64,000 nucleotides of DNA from Streptomyces gossypii (GTDB lineage: Bacteria > Actinomycetota > Actinomycetes > Streptomycetales > Streptomycetaceae): positions 310,001 through 374,000 of the forward strand of contig NZ_JAJAGO010000001.1 in assembly GCF_025165795.1 (NCBI RefSeq), given 5' to 3'. This document shows, one piece after another, positions 1 to 7,880 of this stretch. The notes beneath the pieces were generated by a model. It made no database searches, was not told the DNA's origin, and worked only from the letters and a program-made list of their open reading frames with translations. Position numbers and translations under genes: made by a program. Position 1 is the stretch's first letter; each line of letters opens with the position of its first letter.

Positions 1-2
1 AC

Positions 3-425
3 CTGCGCGCGGTGGGGGAACATTACGGGGAGGCTCTGGAGATCCGCTGGCGGCACTTCCCGCTGGAGAAGCACACCCACGCCTATGCCGCCGCACAGGC
101 CGCCGAGGAGGCCGACGCGCAGGGCAAGGGCCAGGAGTACATCAAGGCCCTGCTGGAGCGCACCTCCGACCTCACGGCGCGCGGCGAGGCGGTGCTGACC
201 GAGCTCGCCGCCGAGCTCGGGCTGGACGTCGGGGAGTTCGAGTCCGCGCTGATCGACGGGCGGCACCTGCTGGCCGTGGACGCCGACTACGCGGAGGCCA
301 AGGCCATCGGTGTGACGGGGACCCCGACCTATGTGATCGACGGGGAGCGGCTGGACGGCGGCAAGACCCAGGAGGGGCTGCGGGAGCGGATCGAAGAGAT
401 CACGGACCGGCTGCTCGGCCGCTGA
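3..425 (+). CDS. DsbA-family thiol-disulfide oxidoreductase, C-terminal part
   Basis: The reading frame is open to the left edge, so the N-terminus, where the thioredoxin-fold CXXC motif should be, is outside the window; the visible part is about 140 residues. It shows the helical insertion and the returning thioredoxin half of DsbA/FrnE-type proteins: a helix with HFPLEKHTH, then the cis-proline loop GVTGTPTYVIDG, then a C-terminal helix ending DRLLGR. Such proteins oxidise or isomerise disulfides, or act as 2-hydroxychromene-2-carboxylate isomerase-like enzymes; without the CXXC region these cannot be separated. The GTG at base 12 is an internal codon, not a credible start. The next gene is convergent. 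Confidence 0.8.
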   Translation: MRAVGEHYGEALEIRWRHFPLEKHTHAYAAAQAAEEADAQGKGQEYIKALLERTSDLTARGEAVLTELAAELGLDVGEFESALIDGRHLLAVDADYAEAKAIGVTGTPTYVIDGERLDGGKTQEGLRERIEEITDRLLGR

Positions 426-489
426 ACCGGACGGCCCCGCGGCGGGCGGACGCGCGGTGCGGGGGCCCGGCGGCCCCCGCCCCCTGCGG

Positions 490-1329
490 CTACAGCCGCT
501 TGTACAGCTGGTGGTCCAGCGGCCGGTAGCCCAGCGACTCGTAGAGATGCAGGGCAGGCGCGTTGTCGGTGTAGACGTTGAGTCCGAGCAGGCGCACCCC
601 GGCGGTGCGGGCCTCGACTTCGGCGAGCAGCATCAGCGCCCGCCCGTGGCCCCGTCCGCGCAGCGCTTCCTCAACCTCCACCGCGTAGACCCAGCCCTCC
701 ACGCCGGGCCGCGGTGCGCCGTCCACACGGATCCAGACGGTGCCCACGTCCGTGCCGTCCCGCGTCAGGACGCGCATGACCATGCCCGGGGTTTCGGGAC
801 CGCCGGGCAGCAGCGTGCTGTGGGCCCGATCCGCCAGGATCTGTGCCTCCCGGGCGGGGAGTCCCCGTTCGGCCTGGATCTCCACCTGCCGCACGCTGTC
901 CCGTTCGCGCCACGCCGTGTAGTCGGCCTCGGTCATCGGACGGCCCTCGCTGCCCGGCGGCAGCGACGGCTCGTCGTCGTGCGCAAGCTCCTTGACCATG
1001 CCACGGGACCCCTCGCGGTGCCCGAGTGCGAAGGCGAGACTCAGCGCGCCCGCCGAACCGGCCGGGACCGCGCTCTCCACCCGGTCGCAGCCCCAGTCCC
1101 GCAGCACCTCCTCTGCGGCCAGCAGCGCGACGGTGGCCCGGCCCCGCCGACGCTCGGCCGGGTCGACGGCCAGTTGCCCGATCCAGCCGGTACGGGGCCC
1201 GTGCTGCTCCCCCGTGCTCAGCCGGACCGTGCCCACGGCACGCGCGTTGACGCAGATGTCGTACGCACGGGAGCGGGTGCCCGCCGCCGTCCGCTCCTCG
1301 GGCCCGGCCGGGCGCAGGGTGGTGGTCAC
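490..1329 (-). CDS. Tandem-domain GNAT acetyltransferase
   Basis: A 279-residue protein with two GNAT-like halves. The N-terminal half (about 1-115) has IGQLAVDPAERRRGRATVALL, a degenerate acetyl-CoA-binding loop. The C-terminal half (about 130-279) has YAVEVEEALRGRGHGRALM, the canonical R/Q-x-x-G-x-G/A motif, and ends in the usual N-x-x-A-x-x-L-Y-x-x-L-G-Y segment. Likely transfers an acetyl group from acetyl-CoA to a small-molecule or peptide amine; the substrate is not readable. The stop lies 4 bp from the start side of the downstream frame of the pabC-like gene (its stop is at 1334), so it is probably the last gene of a pabB-pabC-GNAT transcription unit read leftward. Confidence 0.85.
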   Translation of the reverse strand: MTTTLRPAGPEERTAAGTRSRAYDICVNARAVGTVRLSTGEQHGPRTGWIGQLAVDPAERRRGRATVALLAAEEVLRDWGCDRVESAVPAGSAGALSLAFALGHREGSRGMVKELAHDDEPSLPPGSEGRPMTEADYTAWRERDSVRQVEIQAERGLPAREAQILADRAHSTLLPGGPETPGMVMRVLTRDGTDVGTVWIRVDGAPRPGVEGWVYAVEVEEALRGRGHGRALMLLAEVEARTAGVRLLGLNVYTDNAPALHLYESLGYRPLDHQLYKRL

Positions 1330-1333
1330 CGGC

Positions 1334-2155
1334 TCAGGCCTCCGGGTCGGCGGTGGAGCGCTCGGCGAAGACCCTCATGGCCTTCGCGGTGACCGGGCCC
1401 GGGACGCCGGGCAGTTCGCGGCCGTCGACACGGCGCACGGCCTGGACATCGCGGAGGGAGGAGGTCAGGAAGATCTCCTCGGCGCGGTCGAGGACGTCGA
1501 GCGGAAGATCGGTCTCGCGGGCGCCGGACCACTCCGCGACCAGTGCGCGGGTGATGCCCGGCAGGCAGCCGGAGGCGAGGGGTGGGGTGTGCAGTTCGCC
1601 GTCCAGGACGACGAAGATGTTGGAGCCGGTGCCCTCGCACAGCCGGCTGGCCGTGTTGCCGAACACCGCCTCCGTCGCGCCGTGCTTGCGCGCGTGGGCC
1701 AGCGCGACGACGTTCTCCGCGTAGGAGGTCGTCTTCAGTCCCGTCAGCACGCCGCGCTCGTTGCGAGTCCAGTCCACGGTGACCACAGCGGTGGTGTCGG
1801 GCCGCCGGGGCGTCTCGCCGAGCGCGACCACCAGCGTGGGCCCGTCCTCACCCCGGTCGGAACCGAGAGGTGAAGGGCCACCGGTGTAGGTGATCCGCAG
1901 CCGCCCGAGCGGCATCGGGTTGGCCTCGATCACCGCGGCGCACGCACGGCGCACCTCGTCGGCGTCAGGCTCGGGGAGACCGAGCCCGTGCGCCGAGCGG
2001 GCGAGCCGCGTCAGGTGACGGGTGAGCGCGAAGGGAACACCGTCGGTGGTCTTGATGGTCTCGAAGACTCCGTCTCCGGCGGTCACTCCGTGGTCGAGCA
2101 CGGACACCCGCGCGTCACCCAGGTCCCGCAGCGAGCCGTCGAGCCAGATCCTCAC
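1334..2155 (-). CDS. pabC: Aminodeoxychorismate lyase-type class IV aminotransferase
   Basis: A 273-residue fold-type IV PLP enzyme. It has LDHGVTAGDGVFETIKTTDG near the N-terminus, the PLP lysine in the segment GLKTTSYAENV, and the phosphate-binding/catalytic segment LCEGTGSNIFVV. It would convert 4-amino-4-deoxychorismate to p-aminobenzoate and pyruvate in folate synthesis; branched-chain or D-amino-acid aminotransferases share the fold. Its ATG overlaps the stop of the upstream chorismate-binding gene by 4 bp (ATGA), which ties it functionally to pabB and supports the lyase call. Start chosen from that overlap. Confidence 0.85.
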   Translation of the reverse strand: MRIWLDGSLRDLGDARVSVLDHGVTAGDGVFETIKTTDGVPFALTRHLTRLARSAHGLGLPEPDADEVRRACAAVIEANPMPLGRLRITYTGGPSPLGSDRGEDGPTLVVALGETPRRPDTTAVVTVDWTRNERGVLTGLKTTSYAENVVALAHARKHGATEAVFGNTASRLCEGTGSNIFVVLDGELHTPPLASGCLPGITRALVAEWSGARETDLPLDVLDRAEEIFLTSSLRDVQAVRRVDGRELPGVPGPVTAKAMRVFAERSTADPEA

Positions 2156-3315
2156 GTCGTCGTCTCCTTCAGTGGTTCAGTCAGTGGTTCAGTCGTTTCG
2201 GTCGTTCTCCCGGCGGTGAGCCCGCCGTCCCGGTACTCACCCGACGCTACCGCGAGCAGCCGGGCCGCCTTGAGCTCGGTCTCCCGCCATTCCCGCTCGG
2301 GATCGGAGCCCCAGGTGATCCCGGCCCCGGTGCCGAACCGCAGCGACGGACCGCCCGGACCGTCGCGTTCGATCCAGAAGGTACGGATGCCGACAGCCAG
2401 TTCGCCGGTGCGCCGGTCGGCATCGACCCAGCCCACACCGCCGCAGTACGGACCGCGCGCGACCGGCTCCAGTTCGGAGATGACACGCAGCGCACGGGAC
2501 TTGGGCGCGCCGGTCACGGACCCGGGCGGAAAGGTGCCGTCCAGCAGCCGGGCCCAGCCGCTGTCACGGTGTTCGTCCGCCAGTTCGCCGCGCACGGTGG
2601 AGACGAGATGGACGAGGCCCGGATGGTCCTCGACCTCGCACAGTGCCGGGACGGTGACCGAGCCGGTGGCGCAGACGCGGCCCAGGTCGTTGCGGACCAG
2701 GTCGACGATCATCACGTTCTCGGCGTGGTCCTTCGCCTGCAGCTCCGCGGCGGTGCGTCCGGTGCCCTTGATCGGACCGGAGGTGACGGTGCTGCCGTCG
2801 CGGCGCAGATACAGCTCCGGCGAGGCGGTGGCGACCTCGATCCCGTGCGCGGGCAGCCGGACGACCCCGGCGTGCGGGGCGGGGTTGCCGTGCGCCAGCG
2901 CCGCGCCGAGCCGGTCTATGTCGCTGACCGCCGCATCCCGGCCGCCGGGCAGCGGTGCGCTCAGCACCCGGCACAGGTTTGCCTGGTACACCTCCCCCGC
3001 CGCTATGTGCCGGCGGATGCTGCGCACACCGGCGGTGTAGGAGGCGCGGTCCAGCGAGGTGCTCCAGTCGCCGGGGGCGGGTCCGCGCCAGCGGCCGGAG
3101 GCGCCAGACGCCGCCGCCGTCAGGCCCGTCCGATCCGTTCGGCCCGTGCGAGCCCGCCGTACGTCGCCGAAGCGGGCGCAGGTCAGTCCGCCCTCGAAGT
3201 CCGCGACCACCGCCCACCAGCCCGAGGAATCAAGCGCGGACGGGTCGCTGGTGACATCGCGGAGATCACCGGCGACGAGGCCGCCGAAGCGGGCGAGCGG
3301 AGGGGGGACGGGCAC
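2152..3315 (-). CDS. pabB: Aminodeoxychorismate synthase component I (chorismate-binding)
   Basis: A 387-residue chorismate-binding enzyme of the TrpE/PabB/MenF family. Signatures include TSGPIKGTGRT, HAENVMIVDLVRNDLGRVC and FPPGSVTGAPKSRALRVI, which carry the Mg2+ and chorismate-binding residues. Family length is normally 430-500, so the N-terminal domain is short, as in many stand-alone PabB proteins. With a glutaminase partner (not in the window) or free ammonia it makes 4-amino-4-deoxychorismate from chorismate. It is translationally coupled to the downstream class IV aminotransferase. The GTG start has no clear ribosome-binding site, so the exact start is uncertain. It is divergent from the tRNA cluster. 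Confidence 0.85.
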   Translation of the reverse strand: MPVPPPLARFGGLVAGDLRDVTSDPSALDSSGWWAVVADFEGGLTCARFGDVRRARTGRTDRTGLTAAASGASGRWRGPAPGDWSTSLDRASYTAGVRSIRRHIAAGEVYQANLCRVLSAPLPGGRDAAVSDIDRLGAALAHGNPAPHAGVVRLPAHGIEVATASPELYLRRDGSTVTSGPIKGTGRTAAELQAKDHAENVMIVDLVRNDLGRVCATGSVTVPALCEVEDHPGLVHLVSTVRGELADEHRDSGWARLLDGTFPPGSVTGAPKSRALRVISELEPVARGPYCGGVGWVDADRRTGELAVGIRTFWIERDGPGGPSLRFGTGAGITWGSDPEREWRETELKAARLLAVASGEYRDGGLTAGRTTETTEPLTEPLKETTT

Positions 3316-3366
3316 AGAACGAAGTGTATGGGTGGCCGTCCGGCAGCCACGCTGCGGAAACGGAAT

Positions 3367-3394
3367 TTGAGCTGGCCCGGGAATCCGCTAAAGT
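3367..3394 (+). promoter_or_regulatory. Promoter of the tRNA cluster
   Basis: TTGAGC at 3367-3372 and TAAAGT at 3389-3394 are separated by 16 bp, a good match to the vegetative sigma (HrdB) promoter. It lies 43 bp upstream of the first tRNA base and points into the tRNA array. Seen in sequence; use in vivo is inferred. Confidence 0.6.
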
Positions 3395-3437
3395 TCAACA
3401 CGTCGCCCGGACGCTAGCGCTTCGGGAGGCGACATCT

Positions 3438-3510
3438 GCGGACGTAGCTCAGCTGGTAGAGCATCACCTTGCCAAGGTGAGGGTCGCGAGTTCGAATCTC
3501 GTCGTCCGCT
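3438..3510 (+). tRNA. tRNA-Gly (GCC)
   Basis: A 73-nt cloverleaf. The acceptor stem GCGGACG/CGTCCGC is perfect, with discriminator T at 3510. The anticodon GCC is at 3471-3473 in an ACCTT/AAGGT-type stem region, and the T-arm carries GTTCGAATC. The 3' CCA is not encoded, as usual in Streptomyces. First gene of a five-tRNA unit. Confidence 0.97.
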
Positions 3511-3538
3511 CGGATGGGGGTACTGTGTCCCCTGCCAT

Positions 3539-3609
3539 GGTGGAGTGGCCGAGAGGCGAGGCAACGGCCTGCAAAGCCGTCTACACGGGTTCAAATCCCG
3601 TCTCCACCT
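3539..3609 (+). tRNA. tRNA-Cys (GCA)
   Basis: A 71-nt cloverleaf with acceptor stem GGTGGAG/CTCCACC and discriminator T. The anticodon GCA is at 3571-3573 within stem ACGGC/GCCGT, and the T-loop reads GTTCAAATC. CCA is not encoded. It sits 28 bp after tRNA-Gly and 1 bp before the first tRNA-Val. Confidence 0.97.
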
Positions 3610-3610
3610 C

Positions 3611-3682
3611 GGACGATTAGCTCAGCGGGAGAGCGCTTCCCTGACACGGAAGAGGTCACTGGTTCAATCCCAGTATCGTCCA
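3611..3682 (+). tRNA. tRNA-Val (GAC), copy 1
   Basis: A 72-nt cloverleaf with acceptor stem GGACGAT/ATCGTCC and discriminator A. The anticodon GAC is at 3643-3645 in stem TTCCC/CGGAA-like context. CCA is not encoded. Downstream, TCCGCC-TTC-GGGCGGA (3686-3701) forms a small hairpin in the spacer to copy 2, perhaps a processing signal. Confidence 0.97.
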
Positions 3683-3710
3683 CTGTCCGCCTTCGGGCGG
3701 ATTTCGCCCC

Positions 3711-3782
3711 GCGCGATTAGCTCAGCGGGAGAGCGCTTCCCTGACACGGAAGAGGTCACTGGTTCAATCCCAGTATCGCGCA
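3711..3782 (+). tRNA. tRNA-Val (GAC), copy 2
   Basis: Identical to copies 1 and 3 in the body, but the acceptor stem is GCGCGAT/ATCGCGC. Pairs 2 and 3 differ by compensated double changes on both strands, so the stem is still perfect. Anticodon GAC is at 3743-3745. CCA is not encoded. Confidence 0.97.
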
Positions 3783-3816
3783 CGCAGCACGATGTCCGCG
3801 CCCGGCGCGGGCGAGC

Positions 3817-3888
3817 GGACGATTAGCTCAGCGGGAGAGCGCTTCCCTGACACGGAAGAGGTCACTGGTTCAATCCCAGTATCGTCCA
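3817..3888 (+). tRNA. tRNA-Val (GAC), copy 3
   Basis: A 72-nt copy identical in sequence to copy 1, with acceptor stem GGACGAT/ATCGTCC and anticodon GAC at 3849-3851. It is the last gene of the array and is followed within 10 bp by a strong hairpin terminator. Confidence 0.97.
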
Positions 3889-3896
3889 CAGCGCGG

Positions 3897-3926
3897 AAAC
3901 CCCCGGCCGGATTCGGCCGGGGGTTT
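3897..3926 (+). terminator. Terminator of the tRNA cluster
   Basis: AAACCCCCGGCCG (3897-3909) and CGGCCGGGGGTTT (3914-3926) form a perfect stem with a 4-base loop, ending in TTT. It also faces the convergent zinc-ribbon gene and may work in both directions. Confidence 0.85.
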
Positions 3927-3973
3927 CACGTTATGCGCAGGGGTCACCGCAGGCACACGGGCACCCGGCCCCT

Positions 3974-4312
3974 TCAGGACGAGAACAGCATCCGGCCGAA
4001 GCCCTGACGGCCACCATGCTTGCCGTGGTGACCCTGATGGCCACCGTGGTAGCCGTGCTGACCCTGGTGCGGTGCGCCCCAGGCGGGGGCGGCCGGGTAC
4101 GCCTGCGGGGCGGGGCCGGGGCCCTGCGGGGGCGGCGGCGGGCCCGGGGCGGGCTGCTGCGACCACTGCGACTCGAAGCGGCTGAGCGCGTCCAGCTCGC
4201 CGTAGTCCAGGAAAATCCCCCGGCAGCCGCCGCACTGCTCGATCTGGACGCCACTGCGGTTGAAAGTCTGCATCGGCGCGCCACACTTGGGACACTGCAT
4301 CGTCGGCTTCAT
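3974..4312 (-). CDS. TFIIB-type zinc-ribbon protein
   Basis: A 112-residue protein. Residues 7-40 form a zinc ribbon: CPKCGAPM, about 16 residues, then CGGCRGIFLDYGEL, i.e. two CXXC knuckles of the zf-TFIIB family. After it comes a Pro/Gln-rich linker and a low-complexity tail of repeated H-G-G/H-H-G-K-H units, which could bind metal. The ATG has an upstream GAGG-like site. Function is unknown in the family; a nucleic-acid or protein-binding zinc module is the usual guess. It stands alone between convergent tRNAs and a phosphotransferase-like gene read the same way. Confidence 0.75.
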   Translation of the reverse strand: MKPTMQCPKCGAPMQTFNRSGVQIEQCGGCRGIFLDYGELDALSRFESQWSQQPAPGPPPPPQGPGPAPQAYPAAPAWGAPHQGQHGYHGGHQGHHGKHGGRQGFGRMLFSS

Positions 4313-4345
4313 CTCCTCGACGTTCGCTTCACTGGCAGGCCCACC

Positions 4346-5419
4346 CTACGGCCCCTGAACTGCGTGCAGTTGGGCAATACGGTTACAGGACTCCACCAGT
4401 GCCTCCTCGTCCTCGTCGAGCGCGCGGCCCGCGGCGGCCGCCTTCGCGACGGCGAGCGCCGCGCTCTGTGCCGTCAGCGCACGTGCGGGGGCGTCCAGTT
4501 GTGGCCAGGGGTCGGAGCCCCGGGTGCCGGACGCTTCCTGGTAGGCGTCGAGCATGCGCGCCCAGGCGTCCGGCGACAGCAGCCCGGACGCGTACCAGGC
4601 GGCGGGGCGGGCGAGATCCCAGGCAGGATCACCGGCCCCGAGATCGTCGATGTCGATGAGCCGCCATCCGGGGGCGCCGGGTGAGGGAGAGCGGACCAAC
4701 TGCCCCAGGTGGAAGTCCCCGTGGCAGAGCGCGCGCGTGCTCGGGATGGTGCCGGGGTCCTCGGCACGGCACCACGCGGGGAGCCCGGCCCAGACGCGTT
4801 CGGTCGCGTCCCGGGCGGCTTGGTGCTGCCGGCCGATGCGCGGATCGGTGCGCCCGGCGGTGATCCCCGCGGCGCGCCCGGCGGTGGCGGCGCGCATCCG
4901 GCCGAGCGCCGCAGCGGCCTTCGCGGGCCCGCGCATCGCGGGAAGCGCGCCCGGCAGCCGACCGCCCAGCGGGCCGAGTGCGACGGCATGCAGCCGGGCC
5001 AGCACCGTGCCGGCCGCCTCCCAGGGCGCCGAGAGGGGTTCGTCCGGGTCGACCGGCACACCGTACGGCCACACCGTCGCGAGCCGCCCGCCGTCCAGCC
5101 GGGCCACCGCGGCGGGAGGCAGCGGCGGCAGCAGTATCCCGGCGAGCGCGTGGTCGGCGGCGATCCGGACGCGTACGTCCAGCGCCGCCGGGTCCGTGTC
5201 GGCGGCGTGTGCCTTGGCTACTGCGGTTCCGACCCGCACCACCGTGCCGTCCGCCCGGTCCGACAGCAGCGACTCCCCGCATGCACAGCTGTCGTGGGTG
5301 CGGGCCCGAATACGACTGCGGGCGCGCGCGAGACCGGCGAGAGTGCGGGTGAGCGCCGCGGCCCCGGGGTCGCTGTCCGGATTCATGCGCCCGGATCGTA
5401 CGCGGCGCGCTGGTGGCAT
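4346..5419 (-). CDS. Aminoglycoside-phosphotransferase-fold kinase
   Basis: A 357-residue APH-family protein. The catalytic loop reads LCHGDFHLGQLV and the metal-binding DxD-like segment reads RLIDIDDLGAGDPAWDLARP. The N-terminal lobe is weakly conserved. Family members phosphorylate hydroxyls on small molecules (aminoglycosides, choline, homoserine, maltose); nothing here selects among them, and a resistance role is not implied. An early Cys pair (CACG, about residues 45-48) is unusual. It starts 19 bp before a strong hairpin (5439-5468) that ends the preceding gene on the same strand, so it probably has its own promoter. Confidence 0.75.
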   Translation of the reverse strand: MPPARRVRSGRMNPDSDPGAAALTRTLAGLARARSRIRARTHDSCACGESLLSDRADGTVVRVGTAVAKAHAADTDPAALDVRVRIAADHALAGILLPPLPPAAVARLDGGRLATVWPYGVPVDPDEPLSAPWEAAGTVLARLHAVALGPLGGRLPGALPAMRGPAKAAAALGRMRAATAGRAAGITAGRTDPRIGRQHQAARDATERVWAGLPAWCRAEDPGTIPSTRALCHGDFHLGQLVRSPSPGAPGWRLIDIDDLGAGDPAWDLARPAAWYASGLLSPDAWARMLDAYQEASGTRGSDPWPQLDAPARALTAQSAALAVAKAAAAGRALDEDEEALVESCNRIAQLHAVQGP

Positions 5420-5438
5420 CCGCGTCCGGACGCCCCGA

Positions 5439-5468
5439 AGCCCGGGCAGCTCCCCAGCTGCCCGGGCT
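5439..5468 (-). terminator. Perfect hairpin terminator
   Basis: AGCCCGGGCAGCT (5439-5451), loop CCCC, then AGCTGCCCGGGCT (5456-5468): a perfect 13-bp stem. It lies 88 bp downstream of the 69-residue small protein gene on the minus strand and just upstream of the APH-fold gene. Confidence 0.7.
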
Positions 5469-5556
5469 CTCGTGCCGTCCGCCGCACCCCCGTCCCCACG
5501 GGGCTGATGGCCGGATGTCCCCGACTCGGGCCGCTCTCCCGAGCCCGGGGCGCTTC

Positions 5557-5766
5557 TCAGCGCCCCAGCATTCCGGCCACGGACGACGCCTGTGTGGCCA
5601 CTGCGTCCACGCCGCCGAAGACGACGGCGAGGACCAGGGCCAGCGGGAGCACCATGGCGGCTGCCACCAGCGGGTGCCGTCGGCCCCCGGGACGCACGCC
5701 GACTGCGGCGATCGCCGCAAGCCTTCCGTGTGCCCGGGACGCCGTACGTCCTGCCGTGTGCGCCAT
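5557..5766 (-). CDS. Small predicted membrane or secreted protein, 69 aa
   Basis: A 69-residue ORF: a basic N-terminus (MAHTAGRTASRAHGR), then a hydrophobic stretch at about 31-50 (PLVAAAMVLPLALVLAVVFG), then a short tail ending GMLGR. The ATG at 5766 has a good ribosome-binding site (AGGAG, 6-7 bp upstream), which is why this internal start is preferred over a much longer upstream opening. The hydrophobic stretch could be one membrane helix or an uncleaved signal. No function is recognised. Confidence 0.6.
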   Translation of the reverse strand: MAHTAGRTASRAHGRLAAIAAVGVRPGGRRHPLVAAAMVLPLALVLAVVFGGVDAVATQASSVAGMLGR

Positions 5767-6563
5767 GATCCGCTCCTGTCTCTGGGGCGGCGGGCGTCTG
5801 ACCTCGGGGGACGAGTGCTGCGCCCGCCGCTTGAGAGCAACATTAGGCGGGGGGCCCGAGCGCGGCGTCATGCCCGCGTACCGACTGCATGGCCTCCCGC
5901 AGGATGACAGCCCGCGATCTCGGATACTCCCTAGGGTGGAGAGCTCCTCGCGGACGCCGGGGACATCCCCCAGGGGTAATCCGCGACGAACCGGACTCCG
6001 CAGGTCAGCGGCGCGGTCCGGCCCGTGTATGGGAAGGGCGGGCGGCTTACGGGCGCCCTGCGCCCCCTTGCGGGGAGGACCTGGAGCCCGGCGGAGCGGC
6101 AGCGCGCACCGGCAGGCGCGGCGGGTCGGCGTACGGACCAGCGCGCACACCGGCGTACGAGCCGGAGAGCAGGTGACTTCCCTCACTCGGGCGCCGCCCC
6201 GCAGCCGCGCCTGGCGGGCAGCACCGCTGCCTCCACCCGTCGGAGCAGCGTGCGCACCGCCTCCGCCTCCGGCCCTCAGCTGCGGTCCGTCTCGTTCCCG
6301 GGACTACGTCAACCTCCTTTGCCCGTGCGGACATTGGGCTGACCGGTCGGCGACCCACCAGGCCCGGCGACCGCCTGCGGCCCGCCCCGTCCGGCTGTCA
6401 ATCTGGGCATTGACAACCCGTCTGGCGGCGCGTGGGCCGCCTATCGTGGCTGGGACCCCGCAGTCCGTAAGCTGTCTCTCGTCAGACGGACGGGCAGCGG
6501 ATGGGGCCTCCCCCACAAGAGTTGGGGGGACAGGGGCCTCCCCACCGGAGGTAGGGAAACGAC
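5767..6563. other. 797-bp intergenic region between divergent genes
   Basis: No convincing gene is seen; open frames here are GC-driven and lack ribosome-binding sites. It should hold the promoters of the 69-aa gene (leftward) and the Ser/Thr kinase (rightward). A TTGACA is present at 6410-6415, but no well-spaced -10 follows. A hairpin near the kinase start is listed separately. Confidence 0.5.
6508..6530 (+). promoter_or_regulatory. Hairpin in the leader of the Ser/Thr kinase gene
   Basis: CTCCCCCA (6508-6515), a 7-base loop, then TGGGGGGA (6523-6530) makes a G-C stem 34 bp ahead of the kinase start. A second CCTCCCCACCGGAGG-like block follows directly and contains the ribosome-binding site GGAGG at 6547-6551. 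The two could pair alternatively; function is inference. Confidence 0.35.
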
Positions 6564-7880
6564 ATGGCGATGATGCGGCTCCGGCGCGAGGACCCGCGAG
6601 TCGTCGGCTCGTTCAGACTTCACCGGCGCCTCGGCGCCGGCGGCATGGGTGTTGTCTATCTCGGGTCCGACCGACGGGGACAGCGGGTGGCGCTGAAGGT
6701 CATCCGCCCCGATCTCGCGGAGGACCAGGAGTTCCGTTCGCGCTTCGCCCGGGAGGTCTCGGCCGCCCGGCGCATCAGCGGCGGCTGCACCGCCCGCCTG
6801 GTGGCCGCCGACCTGGACGCGGACCGGCCGTGGTTCGCCACCCAGTACGTGCCCGGCCCCTCGCTGCACGACAAGGTGAACGAGGGCGGTCCGATGCCGC
6901 CCTCCCAGGTCGCCTCCGTCGGGGCGGCGTTGGCCGAGGGCCTGGTCGCCGTGCACGAGGCGGGGGTGGTGCACCGGGACCTCAAACCGTCGAACATCCT
7001 GCTGTCCCCGAAGGGCCCGCGCATCATCGACTTCGGGATCGCCTGGTCGACGGGTGCGAGCACCCTGACCCACGTGGGCACGGCGGTCGGCTCACCAGGC
7101 TTCCTCGCCCCCGAGCAGGTGCGTGGTGCGGCGGTGACCCCGGCGACGGACGTCTTCGCGCTGGGCGCGACCCTCGCCTACGCCGCCACCGCCGACTCCC
7201 CCTTCGGGCAGGGTAGTTCGGAAGTGATGCTGTACCGGGTCGTGCACGAGGAGCCGCAACTGCGGGACGTCCACGCGGCGCTGGCCCCGTTGATCGACGC
7301 CTGTCTGGTCAAGGCGCCAGAGGACCGGCCCAGCACCCTGCAACTGTCCCTGCGACTGAAGGAGATCGCCGCCCGGGAGGCGCGCGGCCTGCCGGACGGC
7401 GACGGCCAGCACGCGTCACCGACCCAGCCGGATCGGCTGGGTCAACGGCCGACGGGGCGGCGTGCGGACGAATACGCGCGGCAGCGCACCGAGCGGGGCC
7501 CGGCCTCCGAGCCCGGTGGAGCGGAGCGGGCATCCAGTTCCTCCCGTTCGTCGTCACCACGCGCGGCATCGTCCCGTGCCTCGTCCTCCCGTGCTTCGTC
7601 GTCCCGGACGGGGCCCCGCCCGGCGGGTGCGCGCACGAACGGCCCGGCGCGGTCGGGCGCTCGGCCGCCCGCCCGCTCCGGGGGCCGCGCCGGTCCGGGG
7701 CGACGCACGGGCGCGAACCGCAGGCTGCTGCGGCAGCGGCTCGTGGTGTTCGTGACGGTGACGCTGCTCGTCGCCCTCGGCATCGCTGCGGCCCAGGGCT
7801 GCCAGAGCTCGGTACGCGGCGCGAACACACCCGAGCACCCCCTGTCCCCCGACCGCCACCACACACCTCTAGTGCTGTGA
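6564..7880 (+). CDS. Eukaryotic-type Ser/Thr protein kinase, single-pass membrane
   Basis: A 438-residue PASTA-less Pkn-type kinase. It has a glycine loop GAGGMG at 24-29, lysine K45 in VALKVI, catalytic HRDLKPSN at 137-144 and DFG at 156-158. The kinase domain ends near residue 280; a Ser/Arg/Pro-rich linker follows (about 290-385), with repeats such as SSRASSSRASSSR. One membrane helix sits at about 393-411, and the outside tail is only ~27 residues. GGAGG lies 8 bp before the ATG. The last three codons (CTA GTG CTG) and the TGA stop fall inside the left terminal repeat of a MITE-like element, so the native C-terminus was probably longer. No partner genes adjoin it. Confidence 0.9.
   Translation: MAMMRLRREDPRVVGSFRLHRRLGAGGMGVVYLGSDRRGQRVALKVIRPDLAEDQEFRSRFAREVSAARRISGGCTARLVAADLDADRPWFATQYVPGPSLHDKVNEGGPMPPSQVASVGAALAEGLVAVHEAGVVHRDLKPSNILLSPKGPRIIDFGIAWSTGASTLTHVGTAVGSPGFLAPEQVRGAAVTPATDVFALGATLAYAATADSPFGQGSSEVMLYRVVHEEPQLRDVHAALAPLIDACLVKAPEDRPSTLQLSLRLKEIAAREARGLPDGDGQHASPTQPDRLGQRPTGRRADEYARQRTERGPASEPGGAERASSSSRSSSPRAASSRASSSRASSSRTGPRPAGARTNGPARSGARPPARSGGRAGPGRRTGANRRLLRQRLVVFVTVTLLVALGIAAAQGCQSSVRGANTPEHPLSPDRHHTPLVL

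Noticed and set aside
4709..7216. An 835-codon open frame on the forward strand
   Set aside because: It runs antisense to the APH-fold and 69-aa genes and out of frame through the kinase, so it is a GC-driven shadow.
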